DNA of 64,000 nucleotides from assembly GCA_963509715.1 (NCBI GenBank), contig CAUPCB010000004.1:1-64000 (forward strand), read 5' to 3'. The stretch comes from JABCPE02 sp963509715. GTDB taxonomy: Bacteria; Bacteroidota; Bacteroidia; Flavobacteriales; Weeksellaceae. The position numbers and the translations under genes were made by a program. Shown in pieces: positions 23,926 to 32,487 of the stretch. The notes below the pieces were generated by a model. The model searched no databases, was not told the DNA's origin, and saw only the letters and a program-made list of their open reading frames with translations. Each line of letters opens with the position of its first letter. Position 1 is the stretch's first letter.

Positions 23926-26124
23926 ATGAGCACCGAAGAACAACAAGAGCGAATAGAAATCCTCAAAAGATACGATGACCTAATCCACCACACCTACCGA
24001 AAGCTGAATGAGGAACAGCTGGAACTCATCAAAAAGGCTTTTGATGTAGCTTGGGATGCCCACAAAGACCAGCGCCGAAAGACTGGAGAACCCTACATTT
24101 TCCATCCCATAGCGGTGGCAAAAATCGTGGCTGAGGAAATAGGTCTAGGTGCTACCAGCATCGCGGCAGCGCTGCTTCATGATGTGATAGAAGACAGCGA
24201 CTACACCTATGAAGACATAGAAAAACTTTTCGGAAAGAAAATCGCTGATGTAGTAAATGGACTCACCAAAATTTCTGTGATGAATAACCAAAACATCTCT
24301 GTGCAGTCCGAAAACTACCGAAAACTCCTGCTCACTCTATCAGATGATTTTAGGGTAATTCTGATCAAAATAGCTGACCGACTTCACAACATGAGAACAC
24401 TGGACAGCATGCGCCCAGACAAACAGAAAAAAATAGCCTCTGAGACCGTATATATCTACGCTCCTATGGCTCACAGGCTGGGACTTTACAACATAAAATC
24501 TGAATTAGAGGATTTGTCCCTAAAATACAACATGCCCGAAATCTACAACGAGATTTCTGAAAAACTCATCGTAGCCAAAGAACATCGTGAAAGCTATGTA
24601 CAGGAATTTATAGAGCATGTTTCTGAAAAACTGAAAGAAGAAAAACTCAATTTTAAGATTAAAGGAAGGGCGAAATCCATCAGCTCTATTTATAGAAAAA
24701 TGCTGAAACAGAACATTCCTTTTGAGGAAGTTTATGACAACTACGCCATCCGTGTCATCTACAAATCAGACTTTAAGAATGAAAAATTCCTCGCTTGGAA
24801 AATTTATTCCATCATTACTGACCTCTATCACAGCAATCCTGCACGAATGCGGGACTGGATTACCCAGCCGAGAAGTACAGGCTATGAAAGTCTTCATTTG
24901 ACTATCCTAGGGCCTGACAACAAGTGGGTGGAAGTGCAAATCCGAAGCGAGCGAATGGATGAAATCGCAGAAAAAGGTGTCGCTGCCCATTATAAATACA
25001 AAGAAGGTTTCAGCCAAAACTCTGATGATAAAAACTTTGAACAATGGGTAGTTCAGATTCGGGAAGTTTTGGACAACCAGCAATCGCTCTCCACCACGGA
25101 GCTTTTGGATAGCATTAAGCTAAATCTCTACTCCAAAGAAGTTTTTATTTTTACACCAAAAGGAGATGTCAAAATCCTTCCAAAAGGTGCAACAGCACTG
25201 GATTTTGCTTTCATGGTGCATTCTGAACTGGGAATGAAGTGCAGCGGTGCCAAAATCAACGGCAAACTGCAGCCGATAAGTTATGTCCTGAAAAATGGCG
25301 ACCAGATAGACATCATCTCCTCGCCCAACCAAAAACCGAAAAAAGATTGGCTGGATTTTGTAGTAACTGCCAAGGCTCGTTCTAAAATTAAGGCGGTTTT
25401 AAACTCGGAAAAAAACCAAAAAGTAGCCGAAGGAAAAGAAATTTTCCAAAGAAAACTGAGACACGCCAAAATCAACTTTACGGAAGAGGAACTCAATAAT
25501 ATTCAGAAATATTTTAACCTAAAAACCTCGCAGGATTTATTCCTGAAATTCTATGAGGGAACGCTGGACACTTCCAATTTAAAGGAATATCTGGACAGCA
25601 AAAAAAGTTTCTTCGGAAGCCTTTTACAGCGGTTCCGAAAGGATAAAACCGAATTTGTAGAAACACCAAAGTCAGATTTAGACCTTATTGTTTTTGGGCG
25701 AAATGAGGAAAAATTGTCCTATTCTTTTGCAAAATGTTGCACGGTAATCCCTGGCGATAAGATTTTTGGGTTTTTAACAATAAATGATGGGATTAAAGTG
25801 CATAATGAAAACTGTCCCAATGCCATAAACCTCCGTGCAAACTATGACTATCGTGTGATGCTGGCAAAATGGGTGAACTCTGAAAGGTTCATCAATAACA
25901 TCAAAATAGAACTCCAAGGAATGGACAGAATGGGAATAATAAATGATGTAGCATCCATTATCTCTAATAATATGCACATCGACATGAAAGGAATCTCAAT
26001 CAACTCCATTGATGGAATTTTCATCGGAACCATCTCATTAGAAGTTAAAAACAAAAACCAGTTGGATGATTTATTGAAACAACTAGCACAGATAGAAGGA
26101 ATAAAAAAAGTAAAAAGATTATAA
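23926..26124 (+). CDS. relA: Bifunctional (p)ppGpp synthetase/hydrolase (RelA/SpoT)
   Basis: A 732-residue stringent-response enzyme that makes (p)ppGpp from GTP/GDP and ATP and degrades it. The HD hydrolase domain (about 45-200) is intact: FHPIAVAKIV, AALLHDVIEDSDYTYED, ADRLHNMRTL. The synthetase domain follows (SISSIYRKMLKQN, YDNYAIRVIYKSD, TGYESLHLTI). TGS (VFIFTPKGDVKILPKGATALDFAF), a helical region and a C-terminal ACT domain (MDRMGIINDVASIIS) complete the long form. Both catalytic halves look intact, so it is probably bifunctional and the only long RSH protein. It ends in a strong terminator against the following convergent gene. Confidence 0.96.
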   Translation: MSTEEQQERIEILKRYDDLIHHTYRKLNEEQLELIKKAFDVAWDAHKDQRRKTGEPYIFHPIAVAKIVAEEIGLGATSIAAALLHDVIEDSDYTYEDIEKLFGKKIADVVNGLTKISVMNNQNISVQSENYRKLLLTLSDDFRVILIKIADRLHNMRTLDSMRPDKQKKIASETVYIYAPMAHRLGLYNIKSELEDLSLKYNMPEIYNEISEKLIVAKEHRESYVQEFIEHVSEKLKEEKLNFKIKGRAKSISSIYRKMLKQNIPFEEVYDNYAIRVIYKSDFKNEKFLAWKIYSIITDLYHSNPARMRDWITQPRSTGYESLHLTILGPDNKWVEVQIRSERMDEIAEKGVAAHYKYKEGFSQNSDDKNFEQWVVQIREVLDNQQSLSTTELLDSIKLNLYSKEVFIFTPKGDVKILPKGATALDFAFMVHSELGMKCSGAKINGKLQPISYVLKNGDQIDIISSPNQKPKKDWLDFVVTAKARSKIKAVLNSEKNQKVAEGKEIFQRKLRHAKINFTEEELNNIQKYFNLKTSQDLFLKFYEGTLDTSNLKEYLDSKKSFFGSLLQRFRKDKTEFVETPKSDLDLIVFGRNEEKLSYSFAKCCTVIPGDKIFGFLTINDGIKVHNENCPNAINLRANYDYRVMLAKWVNSERFINNIKIELQGMDRMGIINDVASIISNNMHIDMKGISINSIDGIFIGTISLEVKNKNQLDDLLKQLAQIEGIKKVKRL

Positions 26125-26126
26125 AA

Positions 26127-26149
26127 AAACGCCCTTTTTTAGGGCGTTT
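26127..26149. terminator. Terminator after relA/spoT (possibly bidirectional)
   Basis: A 9-bp stem AAACGCCCT/AGGGCGTTT with a 5-T loop lies between convergent genes. Confidence 0.85.
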
Positions 26150-26155
26150 ATATTT

Positions 26156-26785
26156 TTATTTCTTTGCTCCGTAAGGCATTTTCTTACTTGCATTTCTCAG
26201 AAGGTTTTCTACAATATCGCTATGACTGCTTCTCCACCCACCTGAATATTTATTACTGTAATTCCAAAATATTTTATCAGTATTTCTGTCATAAATATTC
26301 ATATCTGCGGTGATTTCATTCGTTGTTCCCTCATAATCAAGCAAAACAGAAGCCGCCACTGCCACTCCCTGCGGCATAGGTTTAGTCAATACATAATTAG
26401 AACTTACAACAGCATCTACTCCTAGAATAGCGCATATTTCGCTCTTTGTCAGTTCTTTTTCAGGGTATCCTGCTCTTTTTAGTTTTGTGTTGGTCGTTTC
26501 TATATCTTGTATTTCTTGGCTCACATTATTCTGAGAAAATCTCTTCAAAAACCAAGCATACATTTCCTTCTGAAAATTAGCCGATTCCTGCTCCTTAGAC
26601 TGGTCAAAACGCCCTGTATATTTACCTTCAAGCATAGAAACTTTAGGCGGCAAAATGGCTATTTTCTTCTGACTGGATGTTACTGCCAATAGGTCATTAG
26701 AATTATAAACTTTTGCTCCGCTACATGACATAAAAAGCATCAACAAAACTCCCAATATGGAAGTACCTTTAATAAATGTTCTCAT
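26156..26785 (-). CDS. Lipoprotein of unknown function
   Basis: A 209-residue lipoprotein with signal MRTFIKGTSILGVLLMLFMSCSGAK (Cys21). The mature part (KIAILPPKVSMLEGKY, AILGVDAVVSSNYVLTKPMP, YDRNTDKIFWNYSNKYSGGW, DIVENLLRNASKKMPY) has the general shape of CsgG/GNA1162/LpoB-type lipoproteins with an N-terminal I-A-I-L-P strand, but I cannot name the family firmly. It is probably located at the outer-membrane inner leaflet. A candidate promoter is at 26810-26817, divergent from nhaA. Confidence 0.65.
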   Translation of the reverse strand: MRTFIKGTSILGVLLMLFMSCSGAKVYNSNDLLAVTSSQKKIAILPPKVSMLEGKYTGRFDQSKEQESANFQKEMYAWFLKRFSQNNVSQEIQDIETTNTKLKRAGYPEKELTKSEICAILGVDAVVSSNYVLTKPMPQGVAVAASVLLDYEGTTNEITADMNIYDRNTDKIFWNYSNKYSGGWRSSHSDIVENLLRNASKKMPYGAKK

Positions 26786-26809
26786 AACTAAAAATATTAT
26801 TATTTCCTA

Positions 26810-26817
26810 CAAATTTA
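26810..26817 (-). promoter_or_regulatory. Candidate -7 box for the lipoprotein gene
   Basis: The minus strand reads TAAATTTG, 25 bases upstream of the ATG at 26785. Confidence 0.45.
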
Positions 26818-26861
26818 CCATTATTTGAGGATTTTTCAAAATGAATAATCATGATTTTTGT

Positions 26862-26869
26862 TATATTTG
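26862..26869 (+). promoter_or_regulatory. Candidate -7 box for nhaA
   Basis: TATATTTG, 35 bases upstream of the nhaA ATG. Confidence 0.45.
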
Positions 26870-26904
26870 TAACTCTTAAAGTTCAATTTTAAAAATAATT
26901 AAAA

Positions 26905-28059
26905 ATGCGTATAACAAAATTTTTTAAAGAATTTTTCTCAAACAGCCAGTCCTCAGGGGTTTTATTGGTTTTATGTGTTACCATTTCTCTGATGATAGCC
27001 AACTGTGAGGCAGCAACTGGATTTCAGGCTGTTTTGGATAAAATGATAGGTCTATATTCTGTAAGTATGTGGATAAATGACGGTCTGATGGCGGTTTTCT
27101 TCCTTTTAGTAGGTTTAGAAATAAAACGAGAACTTCTCAAAGGCGAACTTTCTAACTTCAAAAACGCCTCGCTTCCTATTTTCGCGGCGATTGGCGGAAT
27201 GATAGTTCCAGCGATTATTTTTACTATTTTCAATCATGGTACGGAATACAGCAATGGCTGGGCTATTCCTATGGCTACGGATATCGCCTTTTCGCTGGCT
27301 ATTGTTTCTATGCTGGGAAAAAGCGTCCCTTCTGCGATAAAAGTATTTTTGGCTGCTTTAGCGATTGTGGATGACTTAGGAGCGATTGTAGTAATTGCGA
27401 TTTTCTATACAGACGAAATTCATTGGAATTACCTTGCTTACAGCGGTTTAGTCATCATTTTACTTGCAGCATTAAATTATTTTAAAGTTAAAAAGCATAT
27501 TTTTTATCTAATTCCAGGGGCATTTTTATGGTATTTCATGCACCATTCTGGTATTCATGCTACCATAGCAGGAGTTATTTTAGCATTTACTATTCCTGCT
27601 AATTCAGAAAACGAATCAGAACCTTCTCCATTAGAGAAGTTAGAACATACTTTACACCTTCCTGTGAGCTATGCTATCATGCCGATTTTCGCGCTTGCAA
27701 ATACCAATATCACTTTTAAAAGTGGCATGGTAGACGGGCTGTTTTCAAACTTTGGATATGGAATAGTATTGGGTCTTATTTTAGGAAAACTTATTGGGAT
27801 TAACCTATTCTCTTTCATCGCTATAAAACTGAAAATCAGCAGCCTTCCTGACCGAAGCCGATGGATTCACATGGCAGGAGCTGGACTTTTGGCGGGGATA
27901 GGTTTTACGATGTCTATTTTCATCGCACTGCTTTCTTTTAAAGACAGCCAAGAGCTGCAGGATTCAGCCAAATTTGCCATCCTTACAGCCTCTATACTAG
28001 CGGGTAGTTTAGGATATTTACTTCTAAAAAACACAGCTAAAAACGATAATTCTATTTAA
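26905..28059 (+). CDS. nhaA: Na+/H+ antiporter NhaA
   Basis: A 384-residue inner-membrane antiporter that exchanges Na+ (or Li+) for protons and helps keep cytoplasmic pH and sodium low. The ion-binding acidic pair is Asp156-Asp157 in ALAIVDDLGAIVV. MATDIAFSLAIVSMLG supplies the other key Asp (126), and VFFLLVGLEIKREL near residue 65 is the conserved second helix end. About 11-12 hydrophobic segments are present. Length and motifs are standard. It has its own promoter candidate and a long hairpin after the stop. Confidence 0.97.
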   Translation: MRITKFFKEFFSNSQSSGVLLVLCVTISLMIANCEAATGFQAVLDKMIGLYSVSMWINDGLMAVFFLLVGLEIKRELLKGELSNFKNASLPIFAAIGGMIVPAIIFTIFNHGTEYSNGWAIPMATDIAFSLAIVSMLGKSVPSAIKVFLAALAIVDDLGAIVVIAIFYTDEIHWNYLAYSGLVIILLAALNYFKVKKHIFYLIPGAFLWYFMHHSGIHATIAGVILAFTIPANSENESEPSPLEKLEHTLHLPVSYAIMPIFALANTNITFKSGMVDGLFSNFGYGIVLGLILGKLIGINLFSFIAIKLKISSLPDRSRWIHMAGAGLLAGIGFTMSIFIALLSFKDSQELQDSAKFAILTASILAGSLGYLLLKNTAKNDNSI

Positions 28060-28074
28060 TTTTTAAAAGAAATA

Positions 28075-28107
28075 AAAAGAGCAGCTAAAAATTTTAGCTG
28101 CTCTTTT
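28075..28107. terminator. Terminator between nhaA and the BrkB-family gene
   Basis: A 16-bp inverted repeat (AAAAGAGCAGCTAAAA with its complement) separated by one base. The A/T tracts on both sides allow both directions. Confidence 0.85.
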
Positions 28108-28123
28108 ATTTATAATATTTAAA

Positions 28124-29071
28124 CTATATCTGAAAATCTATTTTTTCGTCTTGAACACTGCTATTTTTCTGCTTGTTAGAATCGTGTATTCGTTTTATAG
28201 CTAAATTCAACTCATTTCCAAACATTATCAGCACCACATTCACATCCACCCAAATCATCAATAAAATCATAGAACCTACAGAGCCATAAAGGACATTATA
28301 CCTCGCTATTTCACTAACATAAAATGCAAAAACATAAGTAACCACCATAAACAAAACCGTGGTAAGAATAGCCCCTGGTATAGATTGTTTAAACCTTGTA
28401 ATTTCCACAGAACCAACCCAATACAAAAGCGACAGTGCCAGACAATAAACCAAAGGAAAGGAAAAGTATCCGATAATTATCGTTAAATTAGAAAAAAACC
28501 AATTACTCGGATATTCGGGCATCAGTAATTTAAAAACGACTTCGGCGTAATAAATTCCCAAAAGACACATCACGATAGCCACTGTAAAACTTGCCGTAAT
28601 TAAAAACGCCAGCAAATACTCCCTAATCATCCCTCTCTGCGTATCCGTATCATGGTTAAAGCCATTGATAAGGGCATAAGTCCCATTCGTAGCAAAAATA
28701 AGCACCAAAGCAATGGTAAACAAGCTCATCTGCGCAATATTTGGCATGATGTTTTGTTCAATATACCCTGTCACATCTTCCAGCATATGGTCTGGCAGGA
28801 TACGAGGCATCAGTTCATTAAAAATATAATGATAAAGCTCCTCATAATGAGGCAAGTATGGTAAAACCGAAAGAATAAACAAAATAAGTGGAAAAAGACT
28901 TAAAAAAAAGCCCCAAGAAACGCTAGATGCCCGTCTGATAATCTGTTTCTGAAATATTCCTCCCACATAAATTTCTAAAAGCCCCCAAAGAGAAATATCC
29001 AGCACTGGTAAATGAATTCCATCTAAAAAACTGTGGATTTTCTGAAATATTTTGAACTTTTTTATCTCCAT
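28124..29071 (-). CDS. YihY/BrkB-family membrane protein
   Basis: A 315-residue inner-membrane protein from the ATG at 29071 (MEIKKFKIFQK). An upstream in-frame ATG at 29110 would place the start beyond the promoter candidate 29093-29100 and overlap the divergent rlmH start, so it is unlikely. About six membrane segments follow, with the family phrases RRASSVSWGFFLSLFPLILFIL near the start, TNGTYALINGFN in the middle and LLMIWVDVNVVLIMFGNELN near the end. It was long called RNase BN by error and the true function is unknown; a transporter role is often guessed. The last 30 residues are hydrophilic. Confidence 0.88.
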   Translation of the reverse strand: MEIKKFKIFQKIHSFLDGIHLPVLDISLWGLLEIYVGGIFQKQIIRRASSVSWGFFLSLFPLILFILSVLPYLPHYEELYHYIFNELMPRILPDHMLEDVTGYIEQNIMPNIAQMSLFTIALVLIFATNGTYALINGFNHDTDTQRGMIREYLLAFLITASFTVAIVMCLLGIYYAEVVFKLLMPEYPSNWFFSNLTIIIGYFSFPLVYCLALSLLYWVGSVEITRFKQSIPGAILTTVLFMVVTYVFAFYVSEIARYNVLYGSVGSMILLMIWVDVNVVLIMFGNELNLAIKRIHDSNKQKNSSVQDEKIDFQI

Positions 29072-29077
29072 TTTATT

Positions 29078-29085
29078 TACATTTG
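29078..29085 (+). promoter_or_regulatory. Candidate -7 box for rlmH
   Basis: TACATTTG, 25 bases before the rlmH ATG, with a possible TTTG -33 element at 29051-29054 (23-base spacing) inside the BrkB gene. Confidence 0.5.
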
Positions 29086-29092
29086 CAGACCG

Positions 29093-29100
29093 CAAATATA
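29093..29100 (-). promoter_or_regulatory. Candidate -7 box for the BrkB-family gene
   Basis: The minus strand reads TATATTTG, 21 bases upstream of the ATG at 29071. It is interleaved with the rlmH promoter. Confidence 0.5.
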
Positions 29101-29110
29101 CAGAAACCAT

Positions 29111-29584
29111 ATGAAATTCAATCTCATTTGTATAGGAAAAACCGATGACCGCGAGATTACAAACCTTATTTCCAATTATTTACCACGCATTCCGAAACAT
29201 TGGAATTTTGAAATTATAGAAATTCCCGATGTGAAAAACGCAAAAAATCTATCACCAGATTTACTGAAAAAAGAGGAAGCGAAATTGTTTCTAAACCAAA
29301 TTGACAATGCAGATTTGGTCATTCTTTTAGATGAAAGAGGGAAAGAATTTACGAGCCGACAGTTTTCAGAAAAAATAGATTTTTGGCTCGGTTCATCAGT
29401 CAAAAAAGTGAACTTCCTTATCGGCGGCGCCTATGGTTTTTCTGATGAAATATACCAAAGAGCCAATGAGAAAATTTCTCTCTCAAAAATGACTTTCACA
29501 CACCAGATGATTCGGTTGTTTTTCGTTGAGCAAATCTATCGTGCTTCTACTATTTTACAGGGAAAACCCTATCATAATGATTAA
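29111..29584 (+). CDS. rlmH: 23S rRNA (pseudouridine1915-N3)-methyltransferase RlmH
   Basis: A 157-residue SPOUT methyltransferase that methylates pseudouridine 1915 in helix 69 of 23S rRNA on assembled 70S ribosomes. I chose ATG 29111 because the protein then begins MKFNLICIGKTDD, as RlmH does, and the promoter candidate 29078-29085 sits just upstream. Conserved segments are LVILLDERGKEFTSRQFSEKI, FLIGGAYGFSDEIYQRA (SAM-binding knot) and the C-terminal MTFTHQMIRLFFVEQIYRASTILQGKPYH. It is complete and standard in length. Confidence 0.96.
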   Translation: MKFNLICIGKTDDREITNLISNYLPRIPKHWNFEIIEIPDVKNAKNLSPDLLKKEEAKLFLNQIDNADLVILLDERGKEFTSRQFSEKIDFWLGSSVKKVNFLIGGAYGFSDEIYQRANEKISLSKMTFTHQMIRLFFVEQIYRASTILQGKPYHND

Positions 29585-29590
29585 CTTATT

Positions 29591-30146
29591 TTATAAATTC
29601 CAATAACTCCATTTCGTTTTCACAGCCATAGGATTTTCCCTGCTCAATTTACTATAAAATTCTTTGAAATTTTTATTCCAAATAGTGTAATTATTAGCAA
29701 ATCGAAATATGGCTTCCGCGCCTTCTATTCCTACACTAATTTGCCATATTCTTATTTTATTGATACTCATAGATGTCTTTTTAAGTTCGGCTATTTGAGT
29801 AAAAGGAACTTTTACTGCCTTTCTATTTTTAGCAATAATATATAAATTATTATCATCAAAATAAAAACTTTCATCACTAATAAATCTACCTTCCAATCCA
29901 AAAAGAAAAGGTCTCAATGAGATTTTTTTTCAACTGAGCTATGTCTATGTCTTCCTGCAAATTATTAAACAGCATTTCATTATTCTTCTTCCAATCTCCA
30001 TTATAATAATTAAAAAGTTCCCAAGTCATGTAAATAAAAAAACATATACTCAAAAACAGCATATAGAAAACATTGTTTTCCAGCCTAGATAGAATAAATA
30101 TTCCTAAAATATACACTAAAAATACTACAGCTATTCTTCTTATCAT
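29591..30146 (-). pseudogene. Membrane protein of unknown family, split by a homopolymer frameshift
   Basis: Two frames overlap at 29886-29917. The upstream one (30146 to 29886) has two membrane helices (IAVVFLVYILGIFILS and VFYMLFLSICFFIYMTW). The downstream one (29917 to 29591) is a beta-rich, PH-like region (YFDDNNLYIIAKNRKAVKVPFTQI, GAEAIFRFANN). The run of eight A's on the minus strand (T's at 29923-29930) lies exactly at the junction. Deleting one A gives a continuous 184-residue protein reading QLKKISLRPFLFGLEGRF, and the total length then becomes a multiple of three. The gene is either inactive, restored by slippage in the A run, or wrongly sequenced. I do not recognise the family. 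Confidence 0.7.
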
Positions 30147-30165
30147 TTCTATTATTTTGAAATAA

Positions 30166-30192
30166 AAAAGAGAGGTTTTTAACCTCTCTTTT
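30166..30192 (-). terminator. Terminator after the OmpA-family gene
   Basis: A 12-bp stem AAAAGAGAGGTT/AACCTCTCTTTT with a TTT loop, directly past the stop at 30197. The minus-strand transcript ends in T's. Confidence 0.8.
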
Positions 30193-30196
30193 CACT

Positions 30197-31510
30197 TTAT
30201 TTTGATGCTATATGTGATTCCTTACCTGAGTCATTAGTCAATTCAAATGTAACTCTTCTCACTAATCTTCTAGCTCCTGCAGACTTAGCTTTAGTTTTCT
30301 TATCTATTCCCTTACCTTGAGATGCTAGTCTTGATGTATCTACTCCCATCTCAACCAATAACTGCTTAACTGCATCTGCTCTCTTCTTAGATAGTTTCTC
30401 ATTGTATCCTGCATTACCTACTTGGTCTGTGTAACCTATTATATTAAGTTTAGCATCTGGATTTTGTTTCAAATAGTTTGCTACGAAACCTACCGCCCAC
30501 AATGAACCATCCTGAGGCTCAGAAGAATCAAATCCAAAGTAAGCGTTAACATATCCTTTTTCTATAAGCTCTTTAGCTGGATCTACACTTTCTACAATAA
30601 TATTATTGTTATTTGTATTTTGGTTATTGTTTGATGCTATACTGCTGTTGTTTACATCTCCATTTTCATCATCATCAAAATCATTTTGATCATCAGATTT
30701 CACATTATTATTAGCAAGTCTAGGATCTTTATCAGATTCTATACGCTGACCATTTGCTGTTATATCACTTCCTCCTCTTGTTATATGGTTATCTACTGTT
30801 TTTTCATTTTGAGCAACTTTTTTATCTTTTTCCTTTTCCTCTCTTTTTACACCATACCAATCAGCATGAACTCGTTTTTTACCTAAAGCAATTTGAAGAC
30901 CTGCTGTAGCTGTAAAATTAAGCCCTTGGAAATTAACATTTCTCATTGGAGTTACATTAGGATCTTTTGTTAAACTCTCTCCATTGAAAGTATAATGCTG
31001 TGTCAAATACCAATTGAATGTACCACTCAAAAGCAATGTTACTCTATCACTAAGACGAACTTGAGGTGTGATACCAAATGTAATAATTCCTAAGTTATCA
31101 ACTCCTTTAAAGCTTTTTGATGTCATATATCCATACCCTACTCCAAAGTGACCTAATAAACCTATATTTTTAGTAAACTCTTCAAAAGCCAAAACACGCC
31201 CTAAATTAGCCACCCCTTGAATATTTACATTCCATATTCTAGTAGCAAATTTAGGAGAATTTCCTGCATGCTGAAGCTGGTCAAATCCTCCACCTAAACG
31301 AAGACCAAATTTATTATTGAACATGTAACGAATACCTCCATTTGTAGTCCAAACATTCGGAACTGAAGCGAAATATCCTTCAGAAAAACCTGAAGAAGAT
31401 AATATACTTACCCCTCCACTTGCATCAATAGACCACTTGTTATAATCTTGAGCATTAACACCCAAAGAAAGTAAGATAGTCATAACAAAAGCTAAGAATT
31501 GTCTTTTCAT
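30197..31510 (-). CDS. OmpA-family outer-membrane protein with Asn/Asp-rich linker
   Basis: A 437-residue outer-membrane protein. Residues 1-20 are a signal peptide (MKRQFLAFVMTILLSLGVNA). About 25-215 form an eight-stranded-type beta-barrel (WSIDASGGVSILSSSGF, FGLRLGGGFDQLQHAG, TATAGLQIALGKK). A long low-complexity linker follows (about 230-315), very rich in Asn and Asp (NNNQNTNNNN). The C-terminal OmpA domain (about 320-430) binds peptidoglycan: YFGFDSSEPQDG, LNIIGYTDQVGNAGYNEKLSKKRADAVKQLLVEMGVD, with Asp and Arg of the NxxLSxxRAxxV motif. Major abundant proteins of this class anchor the outer membrane. The promoter candidate at 31598-31605 gives a leader of about 80 nucleotides. Confidence 0.93.
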   Translation of the reverse strand: MKRQFLAFVMTILLSLGVNAQDYNKWSIDASGGVSILSSSGFSEGYFASVPNVWTTNGGIRYMFNNKFGLRLGGGFDQLQHAGNSPKFATRIWNVNIQGVANLGRVLAFEEFTKNIGLLGHFGVGYGYMTSKSFKGVDNLGIITFGITPQVRLSDRVTLLLSGTFNWYLTQHYTFNGESLTKDPNVTPMRNVNFQGLNFTATAGLQIALGKKRVHADWYGVKREEKEKDKKVAQNEKTVDNHITRGGSDITANGQRIESDKDPRLANNNVKSDDQNDFDDDENGDVNNSSIASNNNQNTNNNNIIVESVDPAKELIEKGYVNAYFGFDSSEPQDGSLWAVGFVANYLKQNPDAKLNIIGYTDQVGNAGYNEKLSKKRADAVKQLLVEMGVDTSRLASQGKGIDKKTKAKSAGARRLVRRVTFELTNDSGKESHIASK

Positions 31511-31597
31511 AATCTATATTTTAATTTATAGTAAACCTAATTGTTTCAGTTAAAGAAAACAACCCACTTTATGACCCAGTGAGTATAATTCATTGAG

Positions 31598-31605
31598 CAA
31601 ATATA
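31598..31605 (-). promoter_or_regulatory. Candidate -7 box for the OmpA-family gene
   Basis: The minus strand reads TATATTTG, 87 bases upstream of the ATG at 31510. The rest of 31511-31761 shows no gene. It is AT-rich and likely holds only this leader and the end of the methyltransferase transcript. Confidence 0.45.
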
Positions 31606-31761
31606 CAAAAAAAATACATATCTACCTAATAATCACCTAAAAAAAATCATTTTTTCTGCATAAATTTACATATGTTTTGCTTTATTTACATATGTAAATA
31701 ATCAATGAAAGTCTTCTATTTATAGGCTTTTATGACTTTTCTTGATTAAAATGAAAAAAAA

Positions 31762-32487
31762 TTATTTTTTTGAAAATATTTGTCCTAAAATAATACCTGT
31801 TGCCATAGAAACATTAAGACTTTCAGTATGTTGAAGTTTTCCAAATCTTGGAATTGTAATATTTTGAGAAACAAGTTTTTTTATCTCTGGACGGATTCCA
31901 TTCCCTTCATTGCCCAAAATAAGATAAAAACGCTCTGGAAATTCTGTCTTGTAAAGACTCTGTCCTACCATATCTGTCCCAAAAACTGGTCGATCAGAAT
32001 TTTGTAGAAGTGGTACTATATCCTTATATATAATATTAACCCTCATGAAAGATCCCATAGTCGCTTGGATCACTTTTGGATTATAAAAATCCACACAATC
32101 CTCACTACAAACAATCTGCTCTATCCCAAACCAATCAGCCAAACGAATAATAGTTCCCAAGTTGCCTGGGTCCTGCACATTATCTAAAACCAACTGAATA
32201 GGTGTTTCTATGGAAGTGTTTTCTTTCAGCTCACAGACTGCAACAGAATTTTTAGGATTTTGTAATAGACTAATTTTTCTTAATTCTCGTTCTGTAATTA
32301 GATTGGTTTTAAATGACTGAAAATCAGGATTAGATATATCTGTACTAAAAATCTCCTTGACTTTATAAGAAGAATTTTTTAGTTCTCGGATAATTTTATC
32401 TCCTTCAACCAAGAATAAATTGTATTTTTGTCTAAATTTTTTTTTATCTAGAGATTGTAAAATTTTAATAGTATGAGCCGTAAGCAT
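31762..32487 (-). CDS. TrmH/SpoU-family RNA methyltransferase
   Basis: A 241-residue SPOUT methyltransferase from ATG 32487 (MLTAHTIKILQSLDKKKFRQKYNLFLVEGDK). The alternative upstream start would add nine residues and pass the promoter candidate 32503-32510. The N-terminal substrate-binding domain has FLVEGDKIIREL. The catalytic part has QLVLDNVQDPGNLGTIIRLADWFGIEQIV, YLILGNEGNGIRPE and IPRFGKLQHTESLNVSMATGIIL, with the ESLNVSxA knot. This is the 23S/tRNA 2'-O-ribose type, target not determinable. It overlaps the divergent BamA-like start by 15 bases. Confidence 0.9.
   Translation of the reverse strand: MLTAHTIKILQSLDKKKFRQKYNLFLVEGDKIIRELKNSSYKVKEIFSTDISNPDFQSFKTNLITERELRKISLLQNPKNSVAVCELKENTSIETPIQLVLDNVQDPGNLGTIIRLADWFGIEQIVCSEDCVDFYNPKVIQATMGSFMRVNIIYKDIVPLLQNSDRPVFGTDMVGQSLYKTEFPERFYLILGNEGNGIRPEIKKLVSQNITIPRFGKLQHTESLNVSMATGIILGQIFSKK
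32423..32430 (+). promoter_or_regulatory. Candidate -7 box for the BamA-like gene, inside the methyltransferase ORF
   Basis: TATTTTTG, 42 bases upstream of the ATG at 32473, on the opposite strand within the methyltransferase coding region. Confidence 0.4.

Noticed and set aside
30560..30790. Asn/Asp-rich low-complexity DNA within the OmpA-family gene considered as a repeat array
   Set aside because: It is in frame, encodes the flexible linker, and shows no regular repeat unit.
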